The notes beneath the pieces are model-generated. The model was not told where the DNA came from. It made no database searches and saw nothing but the letters and a program-made list of their open reading frames with translations. Below, piece after piece: positions 40,787 through 50,756 of a stretch of DNA of 64,000 bases (position 1 is the stretch's first letter; each line of letters starts with the position of its first letter). Both the position numbers and the translations under genes were made by a program. Origin of the DNA: Spirosoma sp. (lineage in GTDB: Bacteria; Bacteroidota; Bacteroidia; Cytophagales; Spirosomataceae); assembly GCF_026391055.1 (NCBI RefSeq), contig NZ_JAPLET010000026.1:248001-312000 (forward strand). Reading direction: 5' to 3'.

Positions 40787-42862
40787 TTAGTGTAGTTGGT
40801 TTACGTTTTTAAGGTCCACGATAGGCTCCAGAATGCCCGCCCGTGCGTCCGGCATCCCCGTTTCGGGGTCTATCGGTACGGGTTTGGCAAGGCCCGTCAG
40901 GGGCCGTACGGCATCCAGCAGCAGCTTGTACTGTACGTCCGTATCCATATCCAGGAAGCCGGGTTTGGTGCGGATCAGATCCGCTACCAGCCCGTTGAAG
41001 TGAATACTGAGGGCGATCCGTAAATTGAGGTTTTCCAGTTCCACACTGCCGGGTTGCATCGTCACCCGCGCGGTAGCCAGCAAAAACTCCTTTTTCTCAA
41101 AATCCAGTTCCTCGTAGGGGTCCAGCTTCTCTTTTAGCTCGTAGCGTTTGTAGTAGTCACTGTCCTCGCCTACCTGGTAGGCAATCAACTTTTTCTCCAG
41201 CGGCTTGCGGTAGTTGGCGTCGAGTCCGTTTTTTACCGCATCGATCAACTCGTCCCGCGTCAGTTCCGAATTCTCAATCGTCAGCCGCACCGGAGCCAAC
41301 ACCTTCGGCGCCTGTTCCGGCTGGCCGCGCTGGTAGGCCGCGCACAGCAGCAAAAATTCCAGCAGCCCGCACAGGTGAACGCCCTGAACGATCAGCGTCC
41401 GGTATAATTCCTCCCGGTCGGCGCGTTTGGCGATGCCCGACTGGGAGATGGGCGATTCCATCAGGAACTGCATATTGACGACCTCGTGAGCCGCTTTCTT
41501 TTCGCGTTCGAACTCCAGGACAAACTCTTTGATCGGGTCGATACTGCGGGGAATAAAGCCGCCCGGAGGGGTTGGCAAGCTGGTGCTCGACGACTCCGAA
41601 CCCAGCGTGTTAGCCGTGGGGGGTGAAACGATAATCAGGCCCAGGCCCGACCCCGACGTGTCCATGCCCGTCCCTTTGCACTTGGGGCACTGGGCCGAGG
41701 CAATCACTTCCTGTTCCAGGTTGCGAACCGCGATTTTGCCGTTGTTGCACGGCCCGCCGTCCATCGAACTGTCCACGCACCGTTTCTGGGCGTAGCGCCA
41801 CTCCTGACTGCTGACGTGGAAATTGCGTTCTACCTCGATGTCGGACTGAATAGCCTGTGCCGATTCGACGTGCGGCATGGCATCGGCCAGAATCGATTCG
41901 TAGTATTCCTCGCCGGTATCTTCGCTCCGGATGGCGGTAAACCGTCCGTTGTAGTTGCCGGTGGCTTCGGGGTTCATCATGCCCACCGAATTGCCGGATG
42001 TCGGGCTGGCGTTGCCGTTGCGCTGCTCGGCTTCGGCAAAATCCTCCTGAAGCTTGCCGATTTTCCGGGCGGGCATCATCGGGCAGTAGTGCGGCAGGGG
42101 CGTAAAGGTGTTGCCGATTACTTCCCCCTGCTCGGTGACGAGTTGATTGAGTCCGGTAATCTGCCAGGTATTGAGCGTGGCGGAATTCGGATCTTCGGGC
42201 CGCATCTCCTGCATCTGCCGGGCGATGCAGTAGCTGTCATGGTCGAGGAAAATAAATACCTTGCCGACCTTCTGAATGCCCTTACCGGTAATAATATACG
42301 TTTTCTCGTTCGACTCCAGTACCGCGAACTTACCGGCCCGAAACTGGTAGACTTTCTCGCAGTCAATCAGCATCGGCTCGGGTCTGGCCCGTACCTGTTC
42401 GCTTTCGGGTTGTTCAAACGGCAACACCACGAGTACCGCATTGGGGTCGTTGATGTAGCGTTTACGTATGTGTTTAAAAAACCAGCTTTCACTGTCACCG
42501 TCCGGCATGTAGTTGGAATCGGTCAGCAGCGACTGGAGCGAGTCCTCGATTTCGTCCTCCTGCTGGGGGTAACTGACCTGAAAATCGTCGGCCTGCCGAA
42601 TGTAGTCCAGTACTTCACTTACCCGCCGACGCAACGAGCGCAGGGGGTTCTTGTAGATTTTACGGCGGTAGTCGCGGTAGGTTTCCGTCTCCTTGGGCCG
42701 GTTCAGGTCCAGGTAGTAGGGATAGGCCTTGCCGAAGACAGCCGCCAGTCGGTTGCGGTGGTCGATACTGGCCTGGTAGAAGCTATGCCGCAGGGGTGCC
42801 GGTGGTCGCTTCTCGGCGTCCAGTTGCAGATACGGCAATATATCTCGTTGGTAGTCCAGCAT
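40787..42862 (-). CDS. Portal protein with inserted zinc-ribbon-like segment
   Basis: A 691-aa portal protein, which forms the dodecameric DNA gate of the capsid. The C-terminal third with FEREKKAAHEVVNMQFLME, GIAKRADREELYRTLIVQGV and LTIENSELTRDELIDAVKNG follows the layout of large phage portals. Unusual is a Cys-rich insert with Cys362, Cys372, Cys392 and Cys395 (CPKCKGTG), like a DnaJ zinc centre, followed by a Gly/Ser/Thr-rich linker. Immediately upstream of the Mu F-like gene. Confidence 0.85.
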   Translation of the reverse strand: MLDYQRDILPYLQLDAEKRPPAPLRHSFYQASIDHRNRLAAVFGKAYPYYLDLNRPKETETYRDYRRKIYKNPLRSLRRRVSEVLDYIRQADDFQVSYPQQEDEIEDSLQSLLTDSNYMPDGDSESWFFKHIRKRYINDPNAVLVVLPFEQPESEQVRARPEPMLIDCEKVYQFRAGKFAVLESNEKTYIITGKGIQKVGKVFIFLDHDSYCIARQMQEMRPEDPNSATLNTWQITGLNQLVTEQGEVIGNTFTPLPHYCPMMPARKIGKLQEDFAEAEQRNGNASPTSGNSVGMMNPEATGNYNGRFTAIRSEDTGEEYYESILADAMPHVESAQAIQSDIEVERNFHVSSQEWRYAQKRCVDSSMDGGPCNNGKIAVRNLEQEVIASAQCPKCKGTGMDTSGSGLGLIIVSPPTANTLGSESSSTSLPTPPGGFIPRSIDPIKEFVLEFEREKKAAHEVVNMQFLMESPISQSGIAKRADREELYRTLIVQGVHLCGLLEFLLLCAAYQRGQPEQAPKVLAPVRLTIENSELTRDELIDAVKNGLDANYRKPLEKKLIAYQVGEDSDYYKRYELKEKLDPYEELDFEKKEFLLATARVTMQPGSVELENLNLRIALSIHFNGLVADLIRTKPGFLDMDTDVQYKLLLDAVRPLTGLAKPVPIDPETGMPDARAGILEPIVDLKNVNQLH

Positions 42863-42948
42863 GGGGATGGGATAAAAAACCGGAACAGGGTACGCAGGCA
42901 GGGCCCAAAGCCCCCGTTCCGGTTATAGAAATTAGTTAGGAGTTAGAA

Positions 42949-43911
42949 CTAGGCAGCGACCACCTTAAAGGCCCACTCACCCATGACGCCGGTTGTATTC
43001 TCGGCAATCACTTTGAGGTTGTAGGTGCCGGCCGTCAGGGAACCAATCGTCACCACGCCGGTCGATGAGTTGATGGTACACAGGGCCGGAGGGGCGGAGC
43101 CGTCCGAGGAAAAGATGGAGTACTTAACCACCGATGCGCCTACGGTCTGGTTAATGGCGCGGGTGATCGTGCCACCCGCACCGGCCGTCATGTTGAACTG
43201 AGCCCCCGAAAGGACGTTCACCAGTACGGTCGTGGTAATGGTCGAGCTGAAGGTGTATTTGAACTGGCTGACGCCCAACAGTGACTCGAAGCCACTGGAA
43301 CCCGAAATGAAATCCGGGTCCGGCTGCCCGTCCGAGCCGAGTATAATCTGGAAGCCCCCGCCAATTTCGTCGCTGTTGCTGCCCGTCGTTTCATCCCCGA
43401 TGTTGAGGTATGTCGGCTCTACCAGGTCGTAGCGGAGCGTTTCTACGCTGCGATCGGTAAAGGCGTAGATGTCGTATTCGGCAAAGTTGTAGCGTAGCTG
43501 GTTGAAGAACAGCCGGTTCAGATAGAAGTACTTAAAGGTGAAGTCGTAGGTTTCCTCAACCTCCCCCGTGGGGCGGGCCGAACGACGGCTGCCGAAAACG
43601 ACTTTCTCCATGTCTTCTTTCGGCTTGCCGCGTTTGCCGTTGACGACGCCGTTACCGAATACCCATGCCTGACCGTTCCAGGCCAGGGCCTGTAGTACGG
43701 AAACGATGTTGTTGACCGTTACGGGGGCTGCCGTTCCGGATGGTGGCGGGGTAAAGGTGGTGGCTGAGCCGATATCCGGCAGGGTGTTCTTGGGCACTAA
43801 GGCCAGGGCGATGTAGTTGCCTTTTGGCAGTTTCTTGCCCGTTGCGGCAATGCGCAACGGAGCCCCCACCGCATAGGGGTCGGATACAAAATCTTTTAAG
43901 GATGCTCCCAT
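42949..43911 (-). CDS. Putative major tail protein with C-terminal Ig-like domain
   Basis: A 320-aa protein. The N-terminal part has GNYIALALVPKNTLPDIGSA; the middle is aromatic (DFTFKYFYLNRLFFNQLRYN). The C-terminal 85 residues (GGTITRAINQTVGASVVKYS, GVVTIGSLTAGTYNLKVIAE) form a cadherin- or Ig-like module, a common surface ornament of tail tubes. It lies upstream of the portal gene, an unusual position. Major tail tube is an inference from size and layout. The upstream gap carries three AAGAGG copies. Confidence 0.5.
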   Translation of the reverse strand: MGASLKDFVSDPYAVGAPLRIAATGKKLPKGNYIALALVPKNTLPDIGSATTFTPPPSGTAAPVTVNNIVSVLQALAWNGQAWVFGNGVVNGKRGKPKEDMEKVVFGSRRSARPTGEVEETYDFTFKYFYLNRLFFNQLRYNFAEYDIYAFTDRSVETLRYDLVEPTYLNIGDETTGSNSDEIGGGFQIILGSDGQPDPDFISGSSGFESLLGVSQFKYTFSSTITTTVLVNVLSGAQFNMTAGAGGTITRAINQTVGASVVKYSIFSSDGSAPPALCTINSSTGVVTIGSLTAGTYNLKVIAENTTGVMGEWAFKVVAA

Positions 43912-43960
43912 TTGATAGTTGTGTGTTTACTGTTGTTTGCTGGCCGAGCTGGCCGTCACT

Positions 43961-43995
43961 ACAAGAGGAGACACTGAAGAGGAGCACTAAAAAGA
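43961..43995 (-). promoter_or_regulatory. AAGAGG array, three copies (late-operon gap B)
   Basis: AAGAGG at 43961, 43975 and 43990, each followed by AG. The array lies 50 bases upstream of the start at 43911. Confidence 0.5.
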
Positions 43996-44013
43996 GGAGA
44001 CTAACGGGTAGTC

Positions 44014-44271
44014 TTACAGCAGGCGCACCATAGCGGCCTCACTGAGTGAACGGCTGGCGTAAAACCAAAGCTGGCCGCCCGCGGCCGTTGCCTTGACCTC
44101 ACTACCGTCAATGTTCGCCGTGAACTCGACCCCGTCCGGTGCGTCGGTCGAACAGACGACGGTGCCGTGGGTTTCGTCGATACTCGTCACCTTTACGTCA
44201 AAGGTTGGTAAAGTCGGAGCCGGGATTTCAGCAGCAGTATCGGTTTCGGGTACTGTTTTCGTTTTGCTCAT
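44014..44271 (-). CDS. Small hypothetical structural protein
   Basis: An 85-aa protein beginning SKTKTVPETDTAAEIPAPTL, a disordered acidic/proline-rich N-terminus, followed by a single Ig-like strand set (FDVKVTSIDETHGTVVCSTD, AAGGQLWFYAS). The start at 44271 is used because it lies just after the previous stop codon. Function unknown, possibly tail-associated. Confidence 0.6.
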   Translation of the reverse strand: MSKTKTVPETDTAAEIPAPTLPTFDVKVTSIDETHGTVVCSTDAPDGVEFTANIDGSEVKATAAGGQLWFYASRSLSEAAMVRLL

Positions 44272-44272
44272 G

Positions 44273-45223
44273 CTAGAATGTAAGTAGGAAATTGGTGTAG
44301 TTGGCGGGGTTGGTTTCCCCGATGACTCGTACCTGTACGGTGTAAGTGATTGGTCCGGTTGTCGGTACCGGCCCCGTCCAATCAATTTCCTGGTATAGGT
44401 AGCCGTAGAATGTTCCCGGTATCCAGCTACTGGAATAGCCCACCAGAAACCCCTCGCAGGGCTTGGACGAGTTGACCATGGCGCGGATATAACCGCCGGT
44501 ATTCATTACCCGAAAACTGGCGGCAATAATGTCTCCGGCTGCGGGCGTACTGGCGCTGGTCGGGGCTGGCAGGACGCTCACGCTGATGCTGCGTGTGCGG
44601 GTAACGGTCGGGTCGTCGTCGCGGATTACGGATACCGTAACGGTGGCCGAGGTGGTGACCGTTAGCGGAGCCGGCGATCCGGGCGTCGCGCCATTCCAGC
44701 CGACAAGTAAGCCCTCCGAGCCGCGGGGTATCACCCGGAGTACCGTAGACCCGGCCTGCATGACCTGCTGAACGTCGAAGCCCAGTTCAGTAACCGGCTT
44801 TTTGTCGTAGTCGGCGGGTAGCTGCGATAGTCCGGCTGCCATAGGGTCGTAGTACGAACCGGGCGTTTCGCCAAAAGTCGCAATGTAGTTGGCTACCGTG
44901 TAGGTTGTCTGGGAGCCGTCCGCGTTGGTGACAAGCAGCGTATCCGGGTCGAGCCAACCCGTCGTCAGGATCGGATTGACCGACACCATAACCGGGATGC
45001 CCGACTGATTACCGCGCTCGGTGACGCTGGCCTGAATGATATCGCCCGTTGCCAAAGGGGGAACGGCCACCAGCGCCTGACCCGATGACACCAACCCGGA
45101 GCCGAGCAAAAACTCCCCCCGGTAAACAACCACCGTCGAGCCAGCCGTAACGGCGGCTGACACGGTAACCTGTTCAGAGAGATTATACGCCCCAGCGGTA
45201 ATATTGGCGGTGATGATAGCCAT
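44273..45223 (-). CDS. Hypothetical tail/fibre structural protein, 316 aa
   Basis: Rich in Thr, Val, Ser and Gly, with repeated strand-turn units (ITANITAGAYNLSEQVTVSA, VTTSATVTVSVIRDDDPTVT) that look like Ig- or fibronectin-like domains. No family recognised. It is packed one base from the next gene and follows the 415-aa fibre by seven bases, so it is likely part of the tail tip or fibre complex. Confidence 0.65.
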   Translation of the reverse strand: MAIITANITAGAYNLSEQVTVSAAVTAGSTVVVYRGEFLLGSGLVSSGQALVAVPPLATGDIIQASVTERGNQSGIPVMVSVNPILTTGWLDPDTLLVTNADGSQTTYTVANYIATFGETPGSYYDPMAAGLSQLPADYDKKPVTELGFDVQQVMQAGSTVLRVIPRGSEGLLVGWNGATPGSPAPLTVTTSATVTVSVIRDDDPTVTRTRSISVSVLPAPTSASTPAAGDIIAASFRVMNTGGYIRAMVNSSKPCEGFLVGYSSSWIPGTFYGYLYQEIDWTGPVPTTGPITYTVQVRVIGETNPANYTNFLLTF

Positions 45224-45230
45224 CGGTCGG

Positions 45231-46478
45231 TTACGAGATTACAGTGTACTGAATATCGAATGAATACGGCTGCGAAAGGGCCGTTGAGCCCGACGAAATC
45301 ACGAAGCCGGATGCGGTAATTGACGAAACGTAGATCCGCCCCTGCTCATCGCTCATCCGGGCATTCCGGGGAGCCAGCAGAACGGCTTTCGGTGCGGCTG
45401 CATAGGGCGTATTGAACGCTATCGTGGCCATAGTCGAGTTGACGGCTACCCCCGGCGTGGTGGTGAGGGTCACCTTCCCGGCTACGTCATTGCTGCCGGA
45501 TGCCACGCTGGCGGTTGTGCCACTCGTCCCCAGGCCCGACCCGGGCGTGATGGTTGGCGAGGAGCCAAACGTAACAATGCCCTTGGCGCGAACCCGGCCG
45601 TTGACATCGACTTTTTCGCTTGGCGTCGTCGTGCCCACGCCCAGATTACCGTCAGCCGTCAAACGGGCGGATTCGGCATACGTCCCGGCAAACGTCGTCC
45701 AAAACGACAAGCCTACTATATCCGAAAAGCCCCCCACTATACCCCGAATAGCTGCGTATTTTTTAGCCGCATTGGATGCGACAAATTGCAGTTCGCCGAA
45801 TGTGCCGTTGGTGATCGCATTATCCGCCTGATCGAGAAATAGCTTAACCTTTGGTGCTGTTGTTGAGCGGGATTGCACGTTGCCGTTGACATCGACCTTT
45901 TCTGCTGGGTTCGGCGTACCGACGCCCATATTCCCGACGCTGTCGATTCGCAGGTATTCAGGATACGTACCAACGCCCCAGCCCTCGATGATAAATGCGT
46001 CGTCGTTACTGGCTGGCAGTCCCATGCGCCAGACGGCAACGCCCGTCTTTTCGAATACCAATCGGGCACCCGTCCAGGCGGAGGTCGCCGTGTTTACCAG
46101 CTTTGCCAGTATACCTGTAGTGGGGTTGGCCGCACTAACTGACAGCAGGGAGCTGGCCGATGCCGTACCCGCTGAACCCGTTGAGCCGGTCGCCCCCTTG
46201 AAGTCGGTGGCACTGGCCAGCACGGACGTCAGCCCGCCCGACGATAGGTAAACGTTGACGGCTGGCTTCACGCCTACGCCCCCCGTCCAGTCTGTTATTT
46301 TTATCACAACCCGCAGCCCGTCCGCTACGGTCGTAAAAACCGGTGTCCAGGACGTTTGCTGCTCAATCTGGCCGCACAGTTCCAATAGAGCAGTTTGGAT
46401 CTCCGAACCATCAATTGCCCCCGACCCATTCAGGCCAAAGGTGTTTGTTATCCAGGTACGTAAGGCGGTTAAAACCAT
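45231..46478 (-). CDS. Tail fibre protein with GVGT repeats
   Basis: A 415-aa fibre-like protein. A short collagen-like run (GATGSTGSAG) precedes two repeats of the type common in fibres: SVGNMGVGTPNPAEKVDVNG and DGNLGVGTTTPSEKVDVNGR. The remainder is beta-rich and low-complexity Thr/Ser/Gly. Such repeats build trimeric shafts; the C-terminal 60 residues (VFNTP-like AIAFNTPYAAAPKAVLLAPR) probably form the receptor tip. It overlaps the 779-aa gene by one base. Confidence 0.8.
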   Translation of the reverse strand: MVLTALRTWITNTFGLNGSGAIDGSEIQTALLELCGQIEQQTSWTPVFTTVADGLRVVIKITDWTGGVGVKPAVNVYLSSGGLTSVLASATDFKGATGSTGSAGTASASSLLSVSAANPTTGILAKLVNTATSAWTGARLVFEKTGVAVWRMGLPASNDDAFIIEGWGVGTYPEYLRIDSVGNMGVGTPNPAEKVDVNGNVQSRSTTAPKVKLFLDQADNAITNGTFGELQFVASNAAKKYAAIRGIVGGFSDIVGLSFWTTFAGTYAESARLTADGNLGVGTTTPSEKVDVNGRVRAKGIVTFGSSPTITPGSGLGTSGTTASVASGSNDVAGKVTLTTTPGVAVNSTMATIAFNTPYAAAPKAVLLAPRNARMSDEQGRIYVSSITASGFVISSGSTALSQPYSFDIQYTVIS

Positions 46479-48817
46479 CAGTGGCTAAAGTCAGTTGAAA
46501 AGTCCGGCGAGAAATCTCCCGGACGATTGGTGCTGTATGCTGTTGTACTGTCCGTTTCGGCCTGTTGCGGATTGTAGGCGTCGATGGTTGTCGTTAAGGC
46601 ACTCACCGTTAGTTCCTCTGCTTTTAGGCTGATCCGCCCCGGCGAAAGCCGCACCGGACCCACTTTATTGAGCCGTCCCGCAATCAGCGAAAAAGTAGCT
46701 ACCCGCTCGTCGTCCTGACTAATGGTTAATCGCTGGGACACTCCGCCCGTTCGTATGAGAAGGTCATAATCGGCGGCAGGTAGTGCTACTCCTTCGGCAA
46801 TCGGCTCTACAAATCTCAACCGCTTTGCCGCAATCCACAACCCATCCATCCCCAAAACCGAGTAGATAATTGCGTAAAGTCCTGATTCATAGCTTAAGTC
46901 GGCGGCTAAACTTGGTCGGTAGTCCAGCATGTCGAGCAGCATTAAATCGGCCGTAGCCTGGGTGCGCCTGCGCCGGCCGGTGGGTTCTGTCTGACTAACC
47001 TCGCCCTCACAGCGGTAAGCGACCCCATCAATATACAGGCAGGGGTGTTTCAGGGCGCGGTACAGGTTGTCCTGAAAGGCGGTATCCTGTAGGGTCGTCG
47101 TCAGCGTCGTTCTGCGCGTCGCCATGGTGCGCCCCCGGGTGGTTTTACTGTCCAGCGTGGTATACAGCGTTTCACTTTCTTTCCGGCGCGGCTTGTCAAT
47201 GTAGATCGGCAGACGGATCTGTTGCATTAAGCCGTCTTCACTGTAGGCCGAACCGAAAACAACAGACGGTTTCAGGGGGCCGAACCGCATCAGTGCCGTA
47301 TCCTTGGTGTCGGGCTTGACGTGGACGTAGTTGCTCACGCCGACCGGCTGGATTCCCTGCCGCAGCACAAACTGGTAATCACCCGGCGACAGGGCCGGGA
47401 TGCTCACTTCTGCCACGTAGGGAAGGCGCGCAGCAGTCTGGGCCGATAGCAGGGTGATGTTGGCCAGGTTGGCCGGTTCGTGATAGCGGGGGCCGCGCCG
47501 GGCCAGGGCCGTTACGACGGTTCCCGGCGTGACTTCGAGCGTAAAGGGATTGCTCGAATACCCGAGTGCCTGAGCAATCGTATCGGGCGTATCGGTTTCC
47601 GTTGCCGTCACGGCAGTCACCACGCCGTTGTTGATTAGCTCGAAGCGGTTGCCTTCGACCACGCTGCTGCCCACGTAAATGGTGTACAAATCCGACGTTC
47701 GGGCGGCAAGGCTGCTGGTTTTCGTCAGCGTCAGGACGGGATTGTTACTGTTGCTGATCGTCTGACTGCCGACGACGGCGATAGCCGCATAGACCGTACC
47801 CGCTGGCAGTGCCGTACGGCCCGCACTGGTGTTGAACTGGGCTTCTATCGTCGCTTTGGTGTCCGAGGCCGTAGCCGTGACGGTGCGCGTTGTCAGGCCG
47901 GGTGCTGATATCTGGTAGACGTTGCCGGGAAGCACATCGGACGAAACGACAGCCGTGTAGAGGTCATTGCCCCCCGACGTTGTCACGTAGAGCAGTTGGA
48001 GCGTAGGCCGGTTGGTGTTGGTAACGGCAATCGTGCCCGGCTGCGTATAGGCGCTCACGTTAATCCCGCCTGTCCGGCTGAAGCTGCCCGTAGGCACGCC
48101 GAGGGCTGACAGAATATCGTCGGGACTTTCGGTGCCCGACGCCGTGTAACTGACCGTATCGAAGACAAAGATATTGCCCTCCTGGATGTCGGGCGATACG
48201 CTCAGGTTGTAGGTGTCGAGGGCGGCCATGGCGATGGCTGCCCGTCTGCCCGACATCAGGCTCGGGCTGTTGGTGTTTTTCTCCTCTACCGTACCCAGCC
48301 CTACCCGAATCGTCTCCCCGTGCAGACTCACGCGCTCGTTGGGGTACAACCGGATGCGTAGCTCACTACCCGTCCGGTCGCAGTCGACAAGGGCATAGGG
48401 GTAGCAGCGGAAGTGCTCCTGAAGGGCGTTCAGGTACTCATCGAGGTCGGTCTGCTGGCCCCGGAACGTAGACAGCACATTCTTGTCACCCGCCATCAGC
48501 GCAAACTGGCGGTAGGTATCGGGCGTGGGCGGACTATCGACCCGTAACCGGATCTCGGTATACGTGGCTCCGGCCTGTTTGCGGAGCCGTCCGCACAGCG
48601 TACCCGCATCGGTAGCCCCTTTGGGCCGGATGCCGATTGTCAGGTAGTTGGGGTTGACGCCCCCGCAGTCGGCTTTCGGCACCAGCCAGCGCAACTTATC
48701 ACCCGGCACGACCGGCAGATTGGGGTAGGCCGTTGCGGGTAGGTTCTGGTTGAGGGGCCGGGCGGCTGCATTGTCGGCCAGGGTAAAAAAGCGGAAAAAA
48801 TTATCAAAGCTATTCAT
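46478..48817 (-). CDS. Large tail-tip protein with three internal repeats
   Basis: A 779-aa protein. The first 200 residues and the last 300 are distinct domains; between them about residues 202-440 contain three divergent copies of a roughly 85-residue module (DTYNLSVSPDIQEGNIFVFD; NDLYTAVVSSDVLPGNVYQI; SDLYTIYVGSSVVEGNRFEL), each followed by a tDtpddI helix-like segment. The order after a 631-aa baseplate-like protein suggests baseplate or tail-tip. No named family is recognised. Confidence 0.7.
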   Translation of the reverse strand: MNSFDNFFRFFTLADNAAARPLNQNLPATAYPNLPVVPGDKLRWLVPKADCGGVNPNYLTIGIRPKGATDAGTLCGRLRKQAGATYTEIRLRVDSPPTPDTYRQFALMAGDKNVLSTFRGQQTDLDEYLNALQEHFRCYPYALVDCDRTGSELRIRLYPNERVSLHGETIRVGLGTVEEKNTNSPSLMSGRRAAIAMAALDTYNLSVSPDIQEGNIFVFDTVSYTASGTESPDDILSALGVPTGSFSRTGGINVSAYTQPGTIAVTNTNRPTLQLLYVTTSGGNDLYTAVVSSDVLPGNVYQISAPGLTTRTVTATASDTKATIEAQFNTSAGRTALPAGTVYAAIAVVGSQTISNSNNPVLTLTKTSSLAARTSDLYTIYVGSSVVEGNRFELINNGVVTAVTATETDTPDTIAQALGYSSNPFTLEVTPGTVVTALARRGPRYHEPANLANITLLSAQTAARLPYVAEVSIPALSPGDYQFVLRQGIQPVGVSNYVHVKPDTKDTALMRFGPLKPSVVFGSAYSEDGLMQQIRLPIYIDKPRRKESETLYTTLDSKTTRGRTMATRRTTLTTTLQDTAFQDNLYRALKHPCLYIDGVAYRCEGEVSQTEPTGRRRRTQATADLMLLDMLDYRPSLAADLSYESGLYAIIYSVLGMDGLWIAAKRLRFVEPIAEGVALPAADYDLLIRTGGVSQRLTISQDDERVATFSLIAGRLNKVGPVRLSPGRISLKAEELTVSALTTTIDAYNPQQAETDSTTAYSTNRPGDFSPDFSTDFSH

Positions 48818-48860
48818 GCACAGTAGCGGCTAAAAGTGAGTAATGGGCAATGCGTCGGAA

Positions 48861-50756
48861 TTATCGTTCTAGCAGGAGCAGCGTTGCCGTTTCGCCCGTT
48901 TCGGTCAGCTTCCACTCCGCGTCGAGGAGTTCCCCGGTGTAGGTGTTGCCCTCAAACGGGTAACTGCAAAACTCACCGAGATTCGCGTAGTCAGCCATTC
49001 CCATTGGCGTTTCGACCACCACCAGCATCGGCGGTCGGCTGGCGGCATACGGTACGGGGTCCGACTCACTAACGGCCACATCTTTGTAGGTCGAGCGTAA
49101 ACTGTCCGAGCCGAGTACCGACTGCGCCGACAGGGGTAGACTGGAGCCCAGTTGCAGCAGCCAGTTCCGGAGCATTCGCCCGGGCGTGAGTCCCACGTTG
49201 TAGAGCGTCGAGGTGTCGTAGTTGCCGGTAATAAACGGGGTATTTTCGGTGCGCTCGGCTTTCCAGCCCCCACTGACGGGGATGCCGCAAATCAAAAACA
49301 GCCGGTCGTCGAGGCTGTCGGCTTTGCTTTCGCTGGCGAGTTTCGAATCAAACTGTTTCCGGCGCTGGGTTTCGATCACGGTGCTCGATGTAATCAAATC
49401 GGACACCAGCTTAAGCTCATTTTTGGTGGCCGTAATGCCGGTCGAGTAGCTACGCTGGCCGCAGGGTTCGTCATTGGTCAGCGTACCCGTGTCGGCCTGC
49501 CAGGTGTCGTAGCCCACCTGAACGGCATTGTAGAGGTAGTCGGCGGCAATCGTTTCACCCCGTCCCAGTACCGATTCCAGGCGCGTAACGGTTTTGGGTT
49601 TGTCGGTTCGCGGTTCCAGTCGTACGGTATCACCTTCCGCCCACAGGGCCAGGCAGGAAATGCTGTTTAACCCGGCAAACAGTCCCGCCAGACTTACCGC
49701 CAGAGGTTTGCTGATGCCCCGCAGACCCGCGCCGTTGGCCAGCAACAGCCTCGATCCCCCACCCGTCCGCAGCCAGTTGGACGAAAACGTAAGGCTGCCG
49801 CCTGAGGTTTTGGCGACGAGTTGGCTTATTACCGAGTACAGTGTTTCGGCGGGGGTTACTGAGCCGCCCGACGTTTTTTCGTCCGATAGCGCCACTCCCG
49901 TTTGTGCGTCGTAAGTAAAAACCCATTTACTCACGCCGGTGCTGCTAAACCAGTCAATTTTCAGGCTGGCCCCCGCGGCCACCGGTACCGACACGTCAAC
50001 CGCAATCGTTTTCAGGCTGGCGGTTGACGACACGGCTATTTGACCGATCAGTACCCGGTTAGCCAGGCTATCGGAAGGCGTGGCGTACAGCATAGCCGTT
50101 AGGCTGGACGATGCCGACGCCGTCACCGAGATAACGCCGGTCAGTTTGACGGTCTGCGTCTTGCTGCTGGTATTGTAGTAGCAGGGGTCGGATAAAATGG
50201 GGACTACGACCGGGGCCAGCGTACCGGCAATGGTGTCGTCGGTTTCTGACTTGCGGGTAAACGGTACGCTGTGGGTGATGAAAACGGCACTGATCTCGGA
50301 ACGCTGAACGGTCAGGGCTTTGGGGTCCGTCACCAGCGACGGCACGCCCGCCAGCCGCCGTTCGTGCAAACTTAGTTTCTGGCTGGCGGGCAGGGCGTAG
50401 GCTGTGCCGGCATTGCTCGACAGATCCAGTACGGCCCGGTTGTCGCGCAGTCCGATCGACACCACCGTTCCGTCGTAGCGATAGGTTTTGTAGTCCAGGA
50501 AGCCCTCGTAAATAACCTCCCCGAACTCCTCCATGCGCAGACTCGTTTCGGCCTGTATGCCGTAGCGTAAAGCGGCCTGCCGGATAACGGACACCGTATC
50601 GGCATCGTCGAAGATGAGGTTTGTCGGCCCGGCCACGTAGCCCAGCTTTCGGTACAGGAAGCCCCAGTACGTCAGATTGCGGGTTTTCTTAAGCGTCAGC
50701 CCGTCCGCCTGTTGCGGGGCTTCGATAAGCTGGCTATTGAGAAAGTAGTTGATCAT
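48861..50756 (-). CDS. Baseplate-like tail protein, 631 aa
   Basis: Located just downstream of the tape measure region, where distal tail and tail-associated proteins usually lie. N-terminal (MINYFLNSQLIEAPQQADGL then LTLKKTRNLTYWGFLY) and C-terminal (YPFEGNTYTGELLDAEWKLT) segments have the look of a tail hub with OB-type domains: the last segment is typical of hub proteins. Internal low-complexity beta regions rich in Ser and Thr are present. Function inferred from position. Confidence 0.7.
   Translation of the reverse strand: MINYFLNSQLIEAPQQADGLTLKKTRNLTYWGFLYRKLGYVAGPTNLIFDDADTVSVIRQAALRYGIQAETSLRMEEFGEVIYEGFLDYKTYRYDGTVVSIGLRDNRAVLDLSSNAGTAYALPASQKLSLHERRLAGVPSLVTDPKALTVQRSEISAVFITHSVPFTRKSETDDTIAGTLAPVVVPILSDPCYYNTSSKTQTVKLTGVISVTASASSSLTAMLYATPSDSLANRVLIGQIAVSSTASLKTIAVDVSVPVAAGASLKIDWFSSTGVSKWVFTYDAQTGVALSDEKTSGGSVTPAETLYSVISQLVAKTSGGSLTFSSNWLRTGGGSRLLLANGAGLRGISKPLAVSLAGLFAGLNSISCLALWAEGDTVRLEPRTDKPKTVTRLESVLGRGETIAADYLYNAVQVGYDTWQADTGTLTNDEPCGQRSYSTGITATKNELKLVSDLITSSTVIETQRRKQFDSKLASESKADSLDDRLFLICGIPVSGGWKAERTENTPFITGNYDTSTLYNVGLTPGRMLRNWLLQLGSSLPLSAQSVLGSDSLRSTYKDVAVSESDPVPYAASRPPMLVVVETPMGMADYANLGEFCSYPFEGNTYTGELLDAEWKLTETGETATLLLLER

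Noticed and set aside
41816..42928. A 370-codon rightward frame antisense to the portal gene
   Set aside because: It lies wholly over the portal gene and has a shadow-like composition.
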